A stretch of 60,781 bases of DNA from NCBI GenBank assembly GCA_946478305.1, contig CAMLBO010000014.1, positions 1-60,781 on the forward strand, written 5' to 3'. Shown in pieces: positions 35,181 to 44,653 of the stretch. The notes beneath the pieces were generated by a model. The model was given only the letters and a program-made list of their open reading frames with translations, was not told the DNA's origin and searched no databases. How positions within the stretch are numbered: position 1 is the first letter of the stretch; each line of letters starts with the position of its first letter. The translations under genes were made by a program, and so were the position numbers. The DNA is from an uncultured Enterobacterales bacterium (GTDB lineage Bacteria; Pseudomonadota; Gammaproteobacteria; Enterobacterales; Enterobacteriaceae).

Positions 35181-36131
35181 TTAAAAGCGGAATACAAACA
35201 GGTACATCAGCGCGGTGTTGACCAGCAGCAACAGGGCACCGGTCAGCCATTGCGCTTTGATGACGCCGTTTTTATCCTGCAACTCAAGCAGCGCCGCCGG
35301 AACAATATTGAAATTGGCCGCCATGGGTGTCATCAGTGTGCCGCAGAAGCCGGAAAGCATACCGATTGCGCCCATAATGGCCGGATTACCGCCGAGCTGA
35401 TTGACGATAAGCGGCAGGCCGATACCGGCGGTCATCACCGGGAATGCGGCAAAACCGTTGCCCATAATCATGGTGAACAGCGCCATCCCAAAGGTGTAGG
35501 CGACAATAATTGCCAGCGGTGAACCCAGCGGAATCACGCTTTTGACCAGATCAGCCACCACACCCCCCACGCCAGCGAGGGCAAAAAGCGCGCCAAGGGC
35601 GGCCAGCATCTGCGGCAAAATGGCAGCCCAGCCGACGGTGTCCATTGTCTGACCACCGGCACGAATGGCTTTCAGCGGAGAGTCGCGCAGCATCACCAGG
35701 GCAACCACAAACGCCACCAGCGTTCCGATAACCAGCGAAATCAGCGTGACGTTTTTGCCTTCTACGAAGGGAGTGTACTTGAGCGTCAGGGTACCGATGA
35801 GCGTCACCAGCGGGATCATCAGGGCCGGGATGAACAGCTTGTTGCCATAACGTTTGGCACCTGATTCACGCCGCGCCACGGCTTCAGGCTGGTCAGTGTC
35901 TGTTTTCCCCTTCCCAAGTTTGCCGGTTCCGGCAATGACTGCCAGCAGTATCGCCAGACAACCGGTGACGAAATGTGGCAATTCGCCGCCGAACAGGAAG
36001 GTGACGCCATACACGCCCCAGAACAGCGCATTGACCCAGCGGCGGCTGTTGCTTTTATCTTTCAGGTTGTAAATCGCGAAGGCACAGAACATCAGGCCTG
36101 CCAGAATATAAACCGTCTGCAGAGTGATCAT
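35181..36131 (-). CDS. DUF979 family membrane protein
   Basis: A 316-residue polytopic membrane protein with about nine segments; GNGFAAFPVMTAGIGLPL and GFCGTLMTPMAANFNIVP are typical of DUF979. It overlaps the upstream DUF969 gene by ATGA. The pair behaves in genomes as the two halves of a probable permease; the substrate is not established to my knowledge. Confidence 0.9.
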   Translation of the reverse strand: MITLQTVYILAGLMFCAFAIYNLKDKSNSRRWVNALFWGVYGVTFLFGGELPHFVTGCLAILLAVIAGTGKLGKGKTDTDQPEAVARRESGAKRYGNKLFIPALMIPLVTLIGTLTLKYTPFVEGKNVTLISLVIGTLVAFVVALVMLRDSPLKAIRAGGQTMDTVGWAAILPQMLAALGALFALAGVGGVVADLVKSVIPLGSPLAIIVAYTFGMALFTMIMGNGFAAFPVMTAGIGLPLIVNQLGGNPAIMGAIGMLSGFCGTLMTPMAANFNIVPAALLELQDKNGVIKAQWLTGALLLLVNTALMYLFVFRF

Positions 36132-36817
36132 GGCGCTACCCCTGCGTGCTGGCTGTCAAAACGTTTTGCCAGCGAGCGGTCAAGCAGCCAGAGGCGGATA
36201 AAGTGGATGATAAGCGCAGCAATAGCGGTGGGGATAGCCCAGACCGACAGGTGAAGCGGTTCGACTGAGATGCCGTTTTGCTCCAGGAAACCTTTGATTA
36301 ACAAGATAGACTGTACGGCGATGAAAATATCTTCACCAAAGAAGACGGCAATATTGTCCACGGCAGCCGCATTGGCGCGGATTTTTTGGCGTACATCGCT
36401 GGGCAAATCACCGTATTTGGTGACCGCGGCGGCCTCTGCCATCGGCGCTATCAGCGGGCGTACCATTTGCGCGTGGCCTCCGAGCGAGTTCAGGCCCAGT
36501 GCGGCAGTCATCTGACGCAGGAAGAAGTAAAGCATCAGCACGCGCCCGGTGGTGGCGGCATGTACTTTTGAAATCAGGTGACGGGCCTGCTCTTTCAATC
36601 CACTACGTTCAAGCAGCGCAATGACCGGCAGGGTAAGCCAGATAAGCCCCATATAGCGGTTATCGGTGAAGGCTTTGCCGAATGCGCTGATAATTTCTAC
36701 CGTCTGCATTCCGCCGGCAATACCGGTTGAAATACCGGCGATGGTGACCACCAAAAGTGGATTAAAACGTAACGCAAAACCCAGCACCACAATTGGGATG
36801 CCAATCAGTACCCACAT
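36128..36817 (-). CDS. DUF969 family membrane protein
   Basis: A 229-residue membrane protein (GFALRFNPLLVVTIAG, LPVIALLERSGLKEQARH, GHAQMVRPLIAPMAEAAA) of family DUF969; it is the first gene of the DUF969-DUF979-DUF2891 operon and the likely partner subunit of the DUF979 protein. AGGGG precedes the ATG. Confidence 0.9.
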   Translation of the reverse strand: MWVLIGIPIVVLGFALRFNPLLVVTIAGISTGIAGGMQTVEIISAFGKAFTDNRYMGLIWLTLPVIALLERSGLKEQARHLISKVHAATTGRVLMLYFFLRQMTAALGLNSLGGHAQMVRPLIAPMAEAAAVTKYGDLPSDVRQKIRANAAAVDNIAVFFGEDIFIAVQSILLIKGFLEQNGISVEPLHLSVWAIPTAIAALIIHFIRLWLLDRSLAKRFDSQHAGVAP

Positions 36818-36896
36818 TGTTATTACCCCTGTTGTCTGTAATGTTTATGGAAAGCTAAAAACTGACTTTTATATTTTTTCAGTGCCCGTAACGACA

Positions 36897-36915
36897 TAAT
36901 AACTTTGAGTTATTA
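36897..36915. promoter_or_regulatory. Perfect 8-bp-arm dyad upstream of DUF969
   Basis: TAATAACT and AGTTATTA around TTG. Regulator unknown. Confidence 0.45.
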
Positions 36916-37116
36916 ATTATATTAATATCGAATAATTCACGTGCTGAGCCGGAAAGTATCAAGCGCATTCGCCGAGTGCAAGACTCAGACCTAATGGCAG
37001 GAGAATGGGAAGACAGCGATGATTTATGTTATTACCGTAAGGCGTAGAATAAATAACTGCACATCAGAGAGTGATTGGTTTGTTTAACGGGGTATTTGGA
37101 AATATAGCAGTGAAAT

Positions 37117-37140
37117 AAACCCGGTCAGTTAACCGGGTCT
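37117..37140 (-). terminator. Terminator of queH
   Basis: Arms ACCCGGT / ACCGGGT with a 6-nt loop, followed on the minus strand by TTATTTC. It lies 27 bases after the queH stop. Confidence 0.7.
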
Positions 37141-37166
37141 TATCCTAAAGGAGTAGAGGGGAAATA

Positions 37167-37826
37167 TTATTCGTCGTCTTCGTCGCCATAATATTTGACG
37201 CCAAGTTTTATCAATTCCCGGCCCTGGGATTTTCGGTGCAGATTGCTGTCACGCAGGGAATAGACACAGCCGCAATACTCCTGTTGGTAGAAGCGTTCGC
37301 GCTTGCTGATTTCTACCATCCGCGCCGTGCCGCCTTTCTTGCGCCAGTTATAACCCCAATAGACCATTCCTGGATAAGGGGCTGCGGCCCGAATGCCACA
37401 ACCGGTAATTTGTTGCATATCTTTCCAGCGGGAGATACCCAGGCAACTGGTGATGGCGCTGAAGCCATGTTCAAATGCATACAACGCCGTTCGCTCAAAA
37501 CGCATGTCAAAACACATGGTGCAACGGATACCGCGCTCAGGTTCCTTTTCCATGCCGCGCGCCCGTTCAAACCAATTATCGCTGTCGTAGTCAGCATCAA
37601 TAAAAGGAATGCCGTGCTGCTGCGCAAAACGCATATTCTCTTCTTTACGCAGGGTATATTCTTTTTGCGGATGAATATTCGGGTTGTAGAAGAAGATGGT
37701 GTAGTCGATACCGGATGCCTGAATGGCTTCCATCACCTCACCGGAGCAGGGCGCGCAACAAGAGTGGAGGAGTAATTTGCTATGGCCCTCTGGCAGGGAT
37801 AATTTTTCGCGGATCAGTTCTGACAT
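37167..37826 (-). CDS. queH: Epoxyqueuosine reductase QueH
   Basis: A 219-residue DUF208 protein that reduces epoxyqueuosine to queuosine in tRNA, the non-cobalamin counterpart of QueG. Metal/cluster Cys in HSCCAPCSG (about 21-28) and CTMCFDMR; a further pair in QEYCGCVYS. Positive arguments for function are the intact four Cys and the family length. A small dyad lies upstream (37873-37893). Confidence 0.93.
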   Translation of the reverse strand: MSELIREKLSLPEGHSKLLLHSCCAPCSGEVMEAIQASGIDYTIFFYNPNIHPQKEYTLRKEENMRFAQQHGIPFIDADYDSDNWFERARGMEKEPERGIRCTMCFDMRFERTALYAFEHGFSAITSCLGISRWKDMQQITGCGIRAAAPYPGMVYWGYNWRKKGGTARMVEISKRERFYQQEYCGCVYSLRDSNLHRKSQGRELIKLGVKYYGDEDDE

Positions 37827-38041
37827 CTTTTTCGCCTGTTACTCAGATTTTCTTTATCAAGATCGAGGATTCATCATGGTAGATGACCATGATAAAAGAC
37901 AGGGGATGACTGTCAAAAATTTCTTATCGGTTTCACCTGCGTACAGCGTAGTGTAGGAAACAACGGTGCTATGATAGTCAACGGGACGTTGACCGAAGAA
38001 GCGGGACGATGCCCGGCAATTGAATGTTAAGGACGCAGACA

Positions 38042-39052
38042 ATGCAGTTAATGAGATCGCATCACATCCGCTGGCTCAGTTTATTGATTATCATGGGCGG
38101 GCTGTTACTTATTCTTCCCCTGCATTTACTGGCGTGTTTTATCGCCGGTTTTGTGGTGTATGAGCTGGTCAATGGACTGACGCCTCACTTTCAGAAGATC
38201 ATCAGCGGTGAACGGGCTCGCTGGCTGGTGGTGGCGCTGATCAGCACTATTGTGGTCAGTGCACTGATCCTGATTGTTGTCGGTATCACCAATTTCCTCA
38301 TGCTGGATGTGAAAAACCCGGCGGCATTTAATGCCATGGTTTCCCGACTGCTGAGCGATGCGCAAAGCCGAATTTCGCCGGTGATGCTGCACTATCTTCC
38401 CGCCAATATTGAAGAACTACAGCGTGAATTCCTTCAGTGGCTGCGCGAGCACGTGGCGATGATACAGACGGTGGGGAAAAACGCTGCCCATGCCTTTGTC
38501 ACCATGCTAATCGGTATGATTCTTGGCGCGATTGTCTCCCTCCAGCGTCACGATAAAGACGCGCAACATGCGCCACTCAAGAGTGATTTATTGCAACGCA
38601 TCCGCCTGCTGAGCGATGCATTCCGCAATGTGGTCTTTGCTCAGTTCCAGATTTCACTCATCAATACCGTGCTCTCTGGCGTGTTTCTGTTTGGTATCCT
38701 GCCACTGTTTGGCATTCATTTGCCGTTGGCAAAAACGCTGGTGGTGTTCACCTTCGTTTGCGGATTACTGCCGGTGATTGGTAATCTCATCTCGAATACG
38801 GTGATTTTCATTGTTGGCCTCTCGCTCTCTTTATGGGTCGGTGCGCTGGTCCTGGCGTACCTGATTATCATTCATAAGGTGGAGTACTTCCTCAATGCGC
38901 GCATTGTCGGCACGCGGATTAACGCCAAATCGTGGGAAGTGTTGCTGGCGATGCTTATTTTTGAGTCCGCTTTTGGTTTGCCGGGCGTGGTCGCTGCACC
39001 GATTTATTATGCTTATCTGAAAAGTGAGCTGAAAGTCGCCCGTTTGATCTGA
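38042..39052 (+). CDS. AI-2E family permease (TqsA/PerM superfamily)
   Basis: A 336-residue membrane protein with two N-terminal segments, an extracytoplasmic helical part (about 90-150) and five or six C-terminal segments with VFTFVCGLLPVIGNLISN and EYFLNARIVG, the family signature. The start 38042 follows AAGGA. Members export small molecules or exchange Na+/H+; the exact role here is unknown. Confidence 0.88.
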   Translation: MQLMRSHHIRWLSLLIIMGGLLLILPLHLLACFIAGFVVYELVNGLTPHFQKIISGERARWLVVALISTIVVSALILIVVGITNFLMLDVKNPAAFNAMVSRLLSDAQSRISPVMLHYLPANIEELQREFLQWLREHVAMIQTVGKNAAHAFVTMLIGMILGAIVSLQRHDKDAQHAPLKSDLLQRIRLLSDAFRNVVFAQFQISLINTVLSGVFLFGILPLFGIHLPLAKTLVVFTFVCGLLPVIGNLISNTVIFIVGLSLSLWVGALVLAYLIIIHKVEYFLNARIVGTRINAKSWEVLLAMLIFESAFGLPGVVAAPIYYAYLKSELKVARLI

Positions 39053-39080
39053 TAGACCCCCAATCCCTCTGCCTTCCCGA

Positions 39081-39110
39081 CAGCGACGCGGCTCATCTGC
39101 TGTGTCGCTG
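39081..39110 (+). other. Long stem-loop after AI-2E permease gene
   Basis: Twelve-base arms CAGCGACGCGGC / GCTGTGTCGCTG with two G-T pairs and loop TCATCT, 28 nt after the stop codon. No T-run follows, so it might be a factor-dependent end or mRNA stabiliser. Confidence 0.45.
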
Positions 39111-39166
39111 CGCAGGTCTTAGCCATATATCCTGAAAAAAACAGATTCAGGCAAGTTATGGCGAGG

Positions 39167-39231
39167 ATCGTTATAACGATTTTCTCTGCACAAGGCTCAT
39201 ACTTAATGCCGTCAGTACCGTTTGTACTGAC
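39167..39231 (+). promoter_or_regulatory. Two dyads in the yahK leader
   Basis: A perfect 14-bp palindrome ATCGTTATAACGAT (39167-39180) is followed by a hairpin GTCAGTAC-CGTTT-GTACTGAC (39211-39231), 38 bp before yahK. The first may be an operator, the second an mRNA structure. Confidence 0.5.
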
Positions 39232-39268
39232 GCATTTTGTCTATCAATTACCCCTCAGGAGAGAACAG

Positions 39269-40327
39269 ATGACCCTTAACGTCCGAGGTTTTGCTGCAAC
39301 GTCCGCTGATGCGCCGTTGGCACCCCATAATTTTGTACGTCGCGATCCGCGTGATACCGACGTCGTTATCGACATTTTATATTGTGGTGTATGTCACTCA
39401 GACATTCACCAGGCGCGTAATGAATGGCATTCAAGCATCTATCCGATGGTGCCGGGCCACGAGATTATTGGCCGTGTGACCAAAGTTGGCGCCAAAGTAA
39501 AAGGCTTCAGCGTGGGTGATACCGTTGGCGTAGGTTGTATGGTCGATTCTTGTCAGCACTGTGAGTCCTGCGCGGAAAGCCTGGAACAGTACTGTGAAGA
39601 AGGCGCGACCATGACCTATAACTCCCATGATCGTCATGACAACATGATGACTTACGGCGGCTATTCCGAGCAGATCGTGGTATCAGAGAAATTCGTCCTG
39701 CGTGTTTCTGAAAAATTGGATATCAAATCTGCCGCACCGCTGCTGTGTGCCGGTATTACCACCTATTCACCACTGAAACACTGGAAAGTGGGCAAAGGCC
39801 ATAAAGTGGCCGTCGTCGGTTTGGGCGGTCTGGGCCATATGGGCCTGAAATTTGCTAAAGCACTGGGTGCGGATGTCACACTGTTTACCCGTTCTGCTGG
39901 CAAAGAGCAGGAGGCCTATCGTTTGGGTGCAGACCACGTGGTGTTGTCCACCGATGAAAAGCAGATGGAAGCAGTAAAAAGCCACTTCGACTTCATCCTC
40001 GATACCGTACCTAACCAGCACGATCTCAACCCGTATCTGGATACCCTCAAACGTGATGGTACCCATATTCTGGTCGGCCTTATTGAGCCTATTGAGCCTG
40101 CGCTGCACAGCGGCAAGTTGGTTATGGGGCGCAAAACCGTTGCCGGTTCTCTGATTGGCGGTATCGCGGAAACGCAGGAAATGCTGGATTTCTGCGCCGA
40201 GCATAACATCAGTTGCGACGTTGAAATGATCAACATGCAGGACATCAACGGTGCGTATGAGCGTATGCTGAAAAGCGACGTGAAATACCGCTTCGTGGTG
40301 GATATGGCTTCACTTAAAAACGCCTGA
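39269..40327 (+). CDS. yahK: Zinc-dependent aldehyde reductase/alcohol dehydrogenase
   Basis: A 352-residue medium-chain dehydrogenase, close to E. coli YahK and the cinnamyl-alcohol-dehydrogenase type; it reduces broad aldehydes with NADPH. Catalytic zinc: CGVCHSD, GHE and the Cys in LLCAG; structural zinc: CQHCESC...YC; cofactor: VVGLGGLGHMG. The ATG at 39269 has CAGGAG upstream; the longer in-frame extension is leader sequence with dyads. Confidence 0.94.
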   Translation: MTLNVRGFAATSADAPLAPHNFVRRDPRDTDVVIDILYCGVCHSDIHQARNEWHSSIYPMVPGHEIIGRVTKVGAKVKGFSVGDTVGVGCMVDSCQHCESCAESLEQYCEEGATMTYNSHDRHDNMMTYGGYSEQIVVSEKFVLRVSEKLDIKSAAPLLCAGITTYSPLKHWKVGKGHKVAVVGLGGLGHMGLKFAKALGADVTLFTRSAGKEQEAYRLGADHVVLSTDEKQMEAVKSHFDFILDTVPNQHDLNPYLDTLKRDGTHILVGLIEPIEPALHSGKLVMGRKTVAGSLIGGIAETQEMLDFCAEHNISCDVEMINMQDINGAYERMLKSDVKYRFVVDMASLKNA

Positions 40328-40348
40328 TAGTGAGTGCAGCCTTGACAT

Positions 40349-40384
40349 ACGCCGGTGGGTTTAGCCCTCCGGCGTTTTTTTTTG
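40349..40384 (+). terminator. Terminator of yahK
   Basis: ACGCCGG / CCGGCGT stem with a long T-run (9 T). Confidence 0.92.
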
Positions 40385-40508
40385 CAGTGATTTCAGGCCC
40401 GCAAAATGAAATCAATGTGTGCTGAAATTTATCTTTCCCTCTCTTGCTGGCTTCTCGCCTGACAACGGCGGTGGTATTCTTCGGCTTTCGCCGAGCGAAG
40501 GAAAATCA

Positions 40509-40853
40509 GTGGCAAAGAATTTTGATGAATTGATCAGAGATATTGATCTGATGATTGAACATGTGGATAGCCTGAAAAATCTTCCACCGCGTGCACAAAT
40601 AGTGGCGGCAGTGCCTGCTGATAAGCCTGCCTATGACTCTTTCTGTGAAATTTATGCGCTTAAAGCGGTGATGCGGGCATTTATCTCCTCGGTCGATACT
40701 ATTGTGAAAGTACAGATTGCCAAGAAAGTTGAACAGGATATTGGCCATCTCGAAAGCACCGTCCGCTCCATTGGCGGAGGAAACGCCGATGCGGAAGATT
40801 TAGCGCAAATCACAGCTTATGTGCGTCATGCTGTTTCTGAATTAATGGATTAA
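40509..40853 (+). CDS. Hypothetical protein (114 residues)
   Basis: A small acidic, helical protein beginning at a GTG (MAKNFDELIRDIDLMIEHVD...) with AAGGA nine bases before. Amphipathic heptads in residues 5-25 and 50-80 suggest coiled coils. It has its own upstream terminator and a downstream one, so it is a monocistronic unit. I do not recognise it. Confidence 0.7.
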   Translation: MAKNFDELIRDIDLMIEHVDSLKNLPPRAQIVAAVPADKPAYDSFCEIYALKAVMRAFISSVDTIVKVQIAKKVEQDIGHLESTVRSIGGGNADAEDLAQITAYVRHAVSELMD

Positions 40854-40884
40854 CCCCCTGCATCCAGCTTGAAAAAAACCAGAG

Positions 40885-40917
40885 ACGTCGACCATCCCGG
40901 ATGGCCGGCGTTTTTTT
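40885..40917 (+). terminator. Terminator after hypothetical gene
   Basis: ACGTCGACCATC / GATGGCCGGCGT, 12-base stem with two wobble pairs, then seven T. Confidence 0.85.
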
Positions 40918-40977
40918 ATGTTCATTACCTGGAATTGTTAAAGCAGGAGAGGGCGCCGGTAGGTTTCAGGGGGAAAA

Positions 40978-41934
40978 ATGGTTATCCTTGCGTCATTCAC
41001 TCGCTGGGATGCCTGTTATATGTCACATCGGTTTCGTTTTGTCGCCGTCTGGCGCCGTCGTTGTTATACGCTGTTATTTGATAACCGTACCCGCAGTGGC
41101 CGGTGGATGGAAACCTTCTGGCTGTTGACGGCGGTTCTCAGCGTCATCGTGCTGTTTTTTGAGTCCAGCGCCTCTTATCTTTTCCCCAATACGCCGGATA
41201 TCCTGCGTCGCTTTGGCTGGATTGAGATCGGGTTTACCGCCGTATTCACCTTTGAATATGTGCTGCGGATATTTTCCACGCCGCGTAAGGAACGCTATCC
41301 GCTGAGTTTCTTCGGGCTGATTGATCTGATAACCATTCTGCCGCTCTACATTTTGTGGCTGTTCCCGTCGCTGCTCAGCACCGGGGATGTTGATGTCTTG
41401 ATCCGTTTACTGCGAATTCTGCGCGTACTGCGAATTCTAAAACTGCTGCGTTATATGAACGAGGCGGGTGTGCTCTGGCGCAGCCTGATGCGTGCCAGGC
41501 ACAAACTTGGCCTGTTCTTTGGCTTCGTGGCGATCATCCTGTGTCTATTCGGCGGGCTTATGTTTGCGGTGGAAGGGGGAAAAGACGGCTTTACCTCGCT
41601 GGCCGCGTCGGTTTACTGGGCGGTAGTGACACTGACGACGGTGGGATACGGTGATATCACCCCGCATACGCCGCTCGGGCGCGTATTGGCCTCTGTGCTG
41701 ATTTTACTTGGCTATTCAATTATTGCGGTACCGACCGGGATTCTCACGGCTTATATGTCACAGGAACTACAAAAAGGGCGGGAACTCCGTTCCTGCCGCC
41801 ATTGCCATCGGACCGGGCATGAATTAGATGCACGTTTTTGCGCACATTGCGGGACGATACTGCCGCCGCTTAAGTCTCAACTTATTGATAAAAGGCAGAT
41901 TAGTCGTACAAGGAAAGAGCAGGATGATGCTTAA
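40978..41934 (+). CDS. Voltage-gated K+ channel with C-terminal zinc ribbon
   Basis: A 318-residue six-segment channel. S4 has regularly spaced arginines (RLLRILRVLRILKLLR, about 145-160), the pore filter is TTVGYGD (about 220) and S6 ends with PTGILTAYM. The C-terminus adds CRHCHRTG...RFCAHCG, a zinc ribbon, then a basic tail. The ATG at 40978 follows AGGGGGA; an ATG at 41020 is possible. Such ribbon-tailed channels are found in proteobacteria, but the role of the ribbon is not known to me. It probably sets membrane potential or K+ efflux. Confidence 0.9.
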   Translation: MVILASFTRWDACYMSHRFRFVAVWRRRCYTLLFDNRTRSGRWMETFWLLTAVLSVIVLFFESSASYLFPNTPDILRRFGWIEIGFTAVFTFEYVLRIFSTPRKERYPLSFFGLIDLITILPLYILWLFPSLLSTGDVDVLIRLLRILRVLRILKLLRYMNEAGVLWRSLMRARHKLGLFFGFVAIILCLFGGLMFAVEGGKDGFTSLAASVYWAVVTLTTVGYGDITPHTPLGRVLASVLILLGYSIIAVPTGILTAYMSQELQKGRELRSCRHCHRTGHELDARFCAHCGTILPPLKSQLIDKRQISRTRKEQDDA

Positions 41935-41997
41935 ATCATCACTTTGGCGACTTTACACAGATTATAAGATAAAAAGAGTTGCTATTAGGGGACAGTC

Positions 41998-42072
41998 ATG
42001 AGTAAATACATCCCGGCCTGTGGTACAGACCTATTTATGCACGACATCCTGAGTAAAGTTGTTCAAATTTAA
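41998..42072 (+). CDS. Possible small ORF (24 residues) upstream of csp
   Basis: ATG with AGGGG seven nt before it, reading MSKYIPACGTDLFMHDILSK and four more residues, then TAA. A dyad GTTATC-CAT-GATAAC (42076-42090) follows. It could be a leader peptide or a small protein of the csp transcript (E. coli has yobF before cspC, but this sequence is different). Weakly supported. Confidence 0.35.
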   Translation: MSKYIPACGTDLFMHDILSKVVQI

Positions 42073-42193
42073 TGCGTTATCCATGATAACACTGATCTGA
42101 CGAATTTCCTTCTTAGTGCCTCCATAAGTAACGACTGAAATCCGGCTATAACATGCCCATGGTGGCGAAATTTTTATTTAAAAGGTAATTCTT

Positions 42194-42406
42194 ATGTCAA
42201 ATTTGATGAAAGGTCAAGTTAAGTGGTTTAACGAGTCTAAAGGCTTTGGCTTCATCACTCCTGCTGATGGCAGCAAAGATGTGTTCGTACACTTCTCTGC
42301 AATCCAGGATCAAGGTTTCAAGACCCTGGCTGAAGGCCAGAATGTACAGTTCTCTATCGAGAACGGTGCTAAAGGTCCGTCAGCGGCTAACGTTACCGCT
42401 ATCTAA
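42194..42406 (+). CDS. Cold-shock-family RNA chaperone (CspC/CspE type)
   Basis: A 70-residue single OB-fold protein with RNP1 KGFGFI and RNP2 [20 protein letters not shown] as in CspC and [10 protein letters not shown] as in CspE; it melts RNA structure and antiterminates. The long leader from 41935 may be regulatory. The N-terminus MSNLMKG is slightly longer than in the E. coli proteins. Confidence 0.95.
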   Translation: MSNLMKGQVKWFNESKGFGFITPADGSKDVFVHFSAIQDQGFKTLAEGQNVQFSIENGAKGPSAANVTAI

Positions 42407-42448
42407 TCTCGCTTCTGCGCTGTTTACAGCAGATAAACGATGATTTAA

Positions 42449-42472
42449 AAGCCCGCATGCGCGGGTTTTTTT
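42449..42472 (+). terminator. Terminator of csp gene
   Basis: AAGCCCGC / GCGGGTTTTTTT short GC stem followed by seven T. Confidence 0.88.
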
Positions 42473-42589
42473 ATGCCTGAATTTTACCAAACGTATTGCC
42501 TGAGTAGGGTTGGTAAAGTCCTGGTTCACGTGCCTTTTTGACTGACTCTGTACTACAATAAATAGCATGCAAAACGATGGGATAACTCG

Positions 42590-42787
42590 ATGAAAGTTAA
42601 CGATCTGGTGACGGTAAAAACTGACGGCGGTCCGCGTCGTGAAGGTAAAGTTCTGGCGGTAGAAGAGTTTTATGAAGGGGTGATGTATCTGGTGGCGCTG
42701 GAAGACTATCCGGATGGTATCTGGTTCTTCAATGAAGGCGACAGTAAAGATGGCACCTTCGTTGAGCCGCATGTTAAAGGCAAATAG
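42590..42787 (+). CDS. dsrB: DsrB family small protein
   Basis: A 65-residue protein nearly identical in the first half to E. coli DsrB ([42 protein letters not shown]). Function unknown; in E. coli it lies beside dsrA and rcsA. Here an MCP gene separates it from rcsA, and I see no DsrA-like RNA in the gap. Confidence 0.93.
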   Translation: MKVNDLVTVKTDGGPRREGKVLAVEEFYEGVMYLVALEDYPDGIWFFNEGDSKDGTFVEPHVKGK

Positions 42788-42817
42788 CCTGGCGCGTTAG
42801 CGCAGAGTTCAGACATG

Positions 42818-42858
42818 AAAAAACACCGGAGCAGGAAACTGCATCCGGTGTTTTTTTT
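42818..42858. terminator. Bidirectional terminator between dsrB and MCP
   Basis: CACCGGA-GCAG-GAAA-CTGC-A-TCCGGTG, stem with a GAAA tetraloop, A-run before and eight T after; used by both convergent genes. Confidence 0.92.
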
Positions 42859-42878
42859 AAGGCTCTACTTTCTGATGG

Positions 42879-44588
42879 TCAGAACGTTTCCCAGTTCTGC
42901 GTATTGCTGGCTGTGTCAGACGTGGGAGTCGCTGTTACCAGAGAGAGGGCGGGTTTACGACTTACCGGACGGGCTGCCTGCGCATCGAGGTGGAAGACCG
43001 CCACCGCGTGTGTCAGACGTGCTGCCTGCTCCTCAAGTGAGGCGGCGGCAGCCGAGGCTTCCTGCACCAGCGAGGCATTCTGTTGCGTTACGCTGTCCAT
43101 CTCTGAGACGGCCTGAGTTATCTGGTTGATACCCCGACTCTGCTCGTCAGAGGCTGAGGCGATTTCACCCATAATATCGGTAACATGGCTGACGGCGGTG
43201 ACGATTTCATACATGGTGTCCCCTGCGTCTCCGACCAGCAGACAGCCTTCACCGACATAATCCACCGACTCTTCAATCAGCGACTCAATCTCTTTGGCGG
43301 CATCTGCGCTGCGCTGCGCCAGATTGCGCACTTCGCTTGCGACCACCGCAAACCCCCGTCCCTGTTCGCCAGCGCGGGCGGCTTCAACCGCCGCATTCAG
43401 CGCCAGAATGTTGGTCTGAAACGCAATGCTATTGATAACATTAGTGATATCCGCAATTTTAGTCGAGCTACGCGAAATGTTTTCCATCGTGCTGACCACA
43501 CTCGCGACAATATCACCGCCTTTTTGAGCTTTATCCGATGCATCGGCCGCCAGTTTGCTGGCGTGATGGGCATTTTCGGAGTTCAGTTTCACCGTGGCGC
43601 TTAGCTGCTCCATGCTGGCTGCCGTTTGTTCAAGCGCGGCGGCCTGCTGTTCGGTACGGGAGGATAAATCCGTATTACCTGTGGCTATCTCAGCGGAACC
43701 CTGATAAATCGACGTGGCTCCGTCACGGACAATCAGTACGGTATTGGCCAATGATGACTGCATCACATCGATATTGCTGCTCAGCACACCGATTTCATTG
43801 CGTCCGGCGGCATCAGCCGGTTGCGTTAAATCGCCTTCTGCAATTTTCTGAATATGGCTGACCAGACGGTTAATCGGGGTGATGATCACTTTGCGCATTA
43901 CGATATAAGTCACAATGGTCAGTACGAAAGCCAGCGCGAAACCGCCCCCCATCAACAAATAACCCAGCCGGGCATCAGACTGTGCCGCCTGATTAATCTT
44001 ATTGGCGGTGTCCGTACGGTAGGCAATAGCGGCCAGCAACGGAATATTATTACTCTCATCCAGTCCGCGTACCGTTTCGGCTTCCTGAGAAATAACTTCC
44101 TCAAAATGGGCCTGGCGGGCTGACTCCAACATCGGCGTAATGCCGGCTTTCAGGTAATGGGTATAGGTTTTTTTGAGGGGTTCATCGAGTGTGAGATCGG
44201 TGGCCGTTTTATTCGGGCGGCTAATATACTGCGTAAAGGCAGATTGCGACTGCTTAAGACGATTTTCAGCCTCGCTGATGTTCTTTTTGAATACTTCCTG
44301 GTCACCTACGCGGGCGGCGGCGGCAGCCTGAATCAATAGCAGACGGGCGGTACGCAGATGGTTGGAGCTGTTGGACAGCGCCAGGCGGATTTGCAACTCC
44401 TGGGTCGCATTTTCCAGGGCATCGTTACTCTGTTTAAGGAAGAAGCTGGAGGTCCCAATCGAGAGGGCAAATAAAACCAGTATCCCGCACAGAATGGCGC
44501 TGATCAGGGTGATAAGACGAATATTACTGATAAAAGAGATGGTTTTTTTGGCCGTGTTTAACGGGTGTTCCGTCGTAAAAGTATCCAT
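42879..44588 (-). CDS. Methyl-accepting chemotaxis protein
   Basis: A 569-residue chemoreceptor: membrane segment (about 27-48), four-helix periplasmic sensor (about 49-210), second segment (about 213-234), HAMP (about 235-290) and the signalling hairpin around [16 protein letters not shown]. The C-terminus is exactly NWETF, the tether for CheR/CheB, as in Tar/Tsr. The ligand is not known. A sigma-28-like promoter lies upstream. It interrupts the usual dsrB-rcsA neighbourhood. Confidence 0.95.
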   Translation of the reverse strand: MDTFTTEHPLNTAKKTISFISNIRLITLISAILCGILVLFALSIGTSSFFLKQSNDALENATQELQIRLALSNSSNHLRTARLLLIQAAAAARVGDQEVFKKNISEAENRLKQSQSAFTQYISRPNKTATDLTLDEPLKKTYTHYLKAGITPMLESARQAHFEEVISQEAETVRGLDESNNIPLLAAIAYRTDTANKINQAAQSDARLGYLLMGGGFALAFVLTIVTYIVMRKVIITPINRLVSHIQKIAEGDLTQPADAAGRNEIGVLSSNIDVMQSSLANTVLIVRDGATSIYQGSAEIATGNTDLSSRTEQQAAALEQTAASMEQLSATVKLNSENAHHASKLAADASDKAQKGGDIVASVVSTMENISRSSTKIADITNVINSIAFQTNILALNAAVEAARAGEQGRGFAVVASEVRNLAQRSADAAKEIESLIEESVDYVGEGCLLVGDAGDTMYEIVTAVSHVTDIMGEIASASDEQSRGINQITQAVSEMDSVTQQNASLVQEASAAAASLEEQAARLTHAVAVFHLDAQAARPVSRKPALSLVTATPTSDTASNTQNWETF

Positions 44589-44653
44589 ATTATTCCGCTC
44601 TGTTAATCCTGCATGCGCAGTAATTCTGCCATGGCGAAAGGCGCCATCCTATG

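Larger units (their letters stand above)
36818..37166. other. Intergenic region upstream of the DUF969 operon
   Basis: 349 bases, AT-rich. It holds a perfect dyad TAATAACT-TTG-AGTTATTA at 36897-36915 (about 80 bp before DUF969, candidate operator) and, near the other end, the queH terminator. No gene seen. Confidence 0.6.

Noticed and set aside
37876..37956. Short frame (26 codons) with GAGGA upstream, between queH and the AI-2E permease
   Set aside because: Overlaps a dyad (ATCATGG / CCATGAT at 37873-37893) and has no sign of conservation that I can judge; more likely part of the queH control region.
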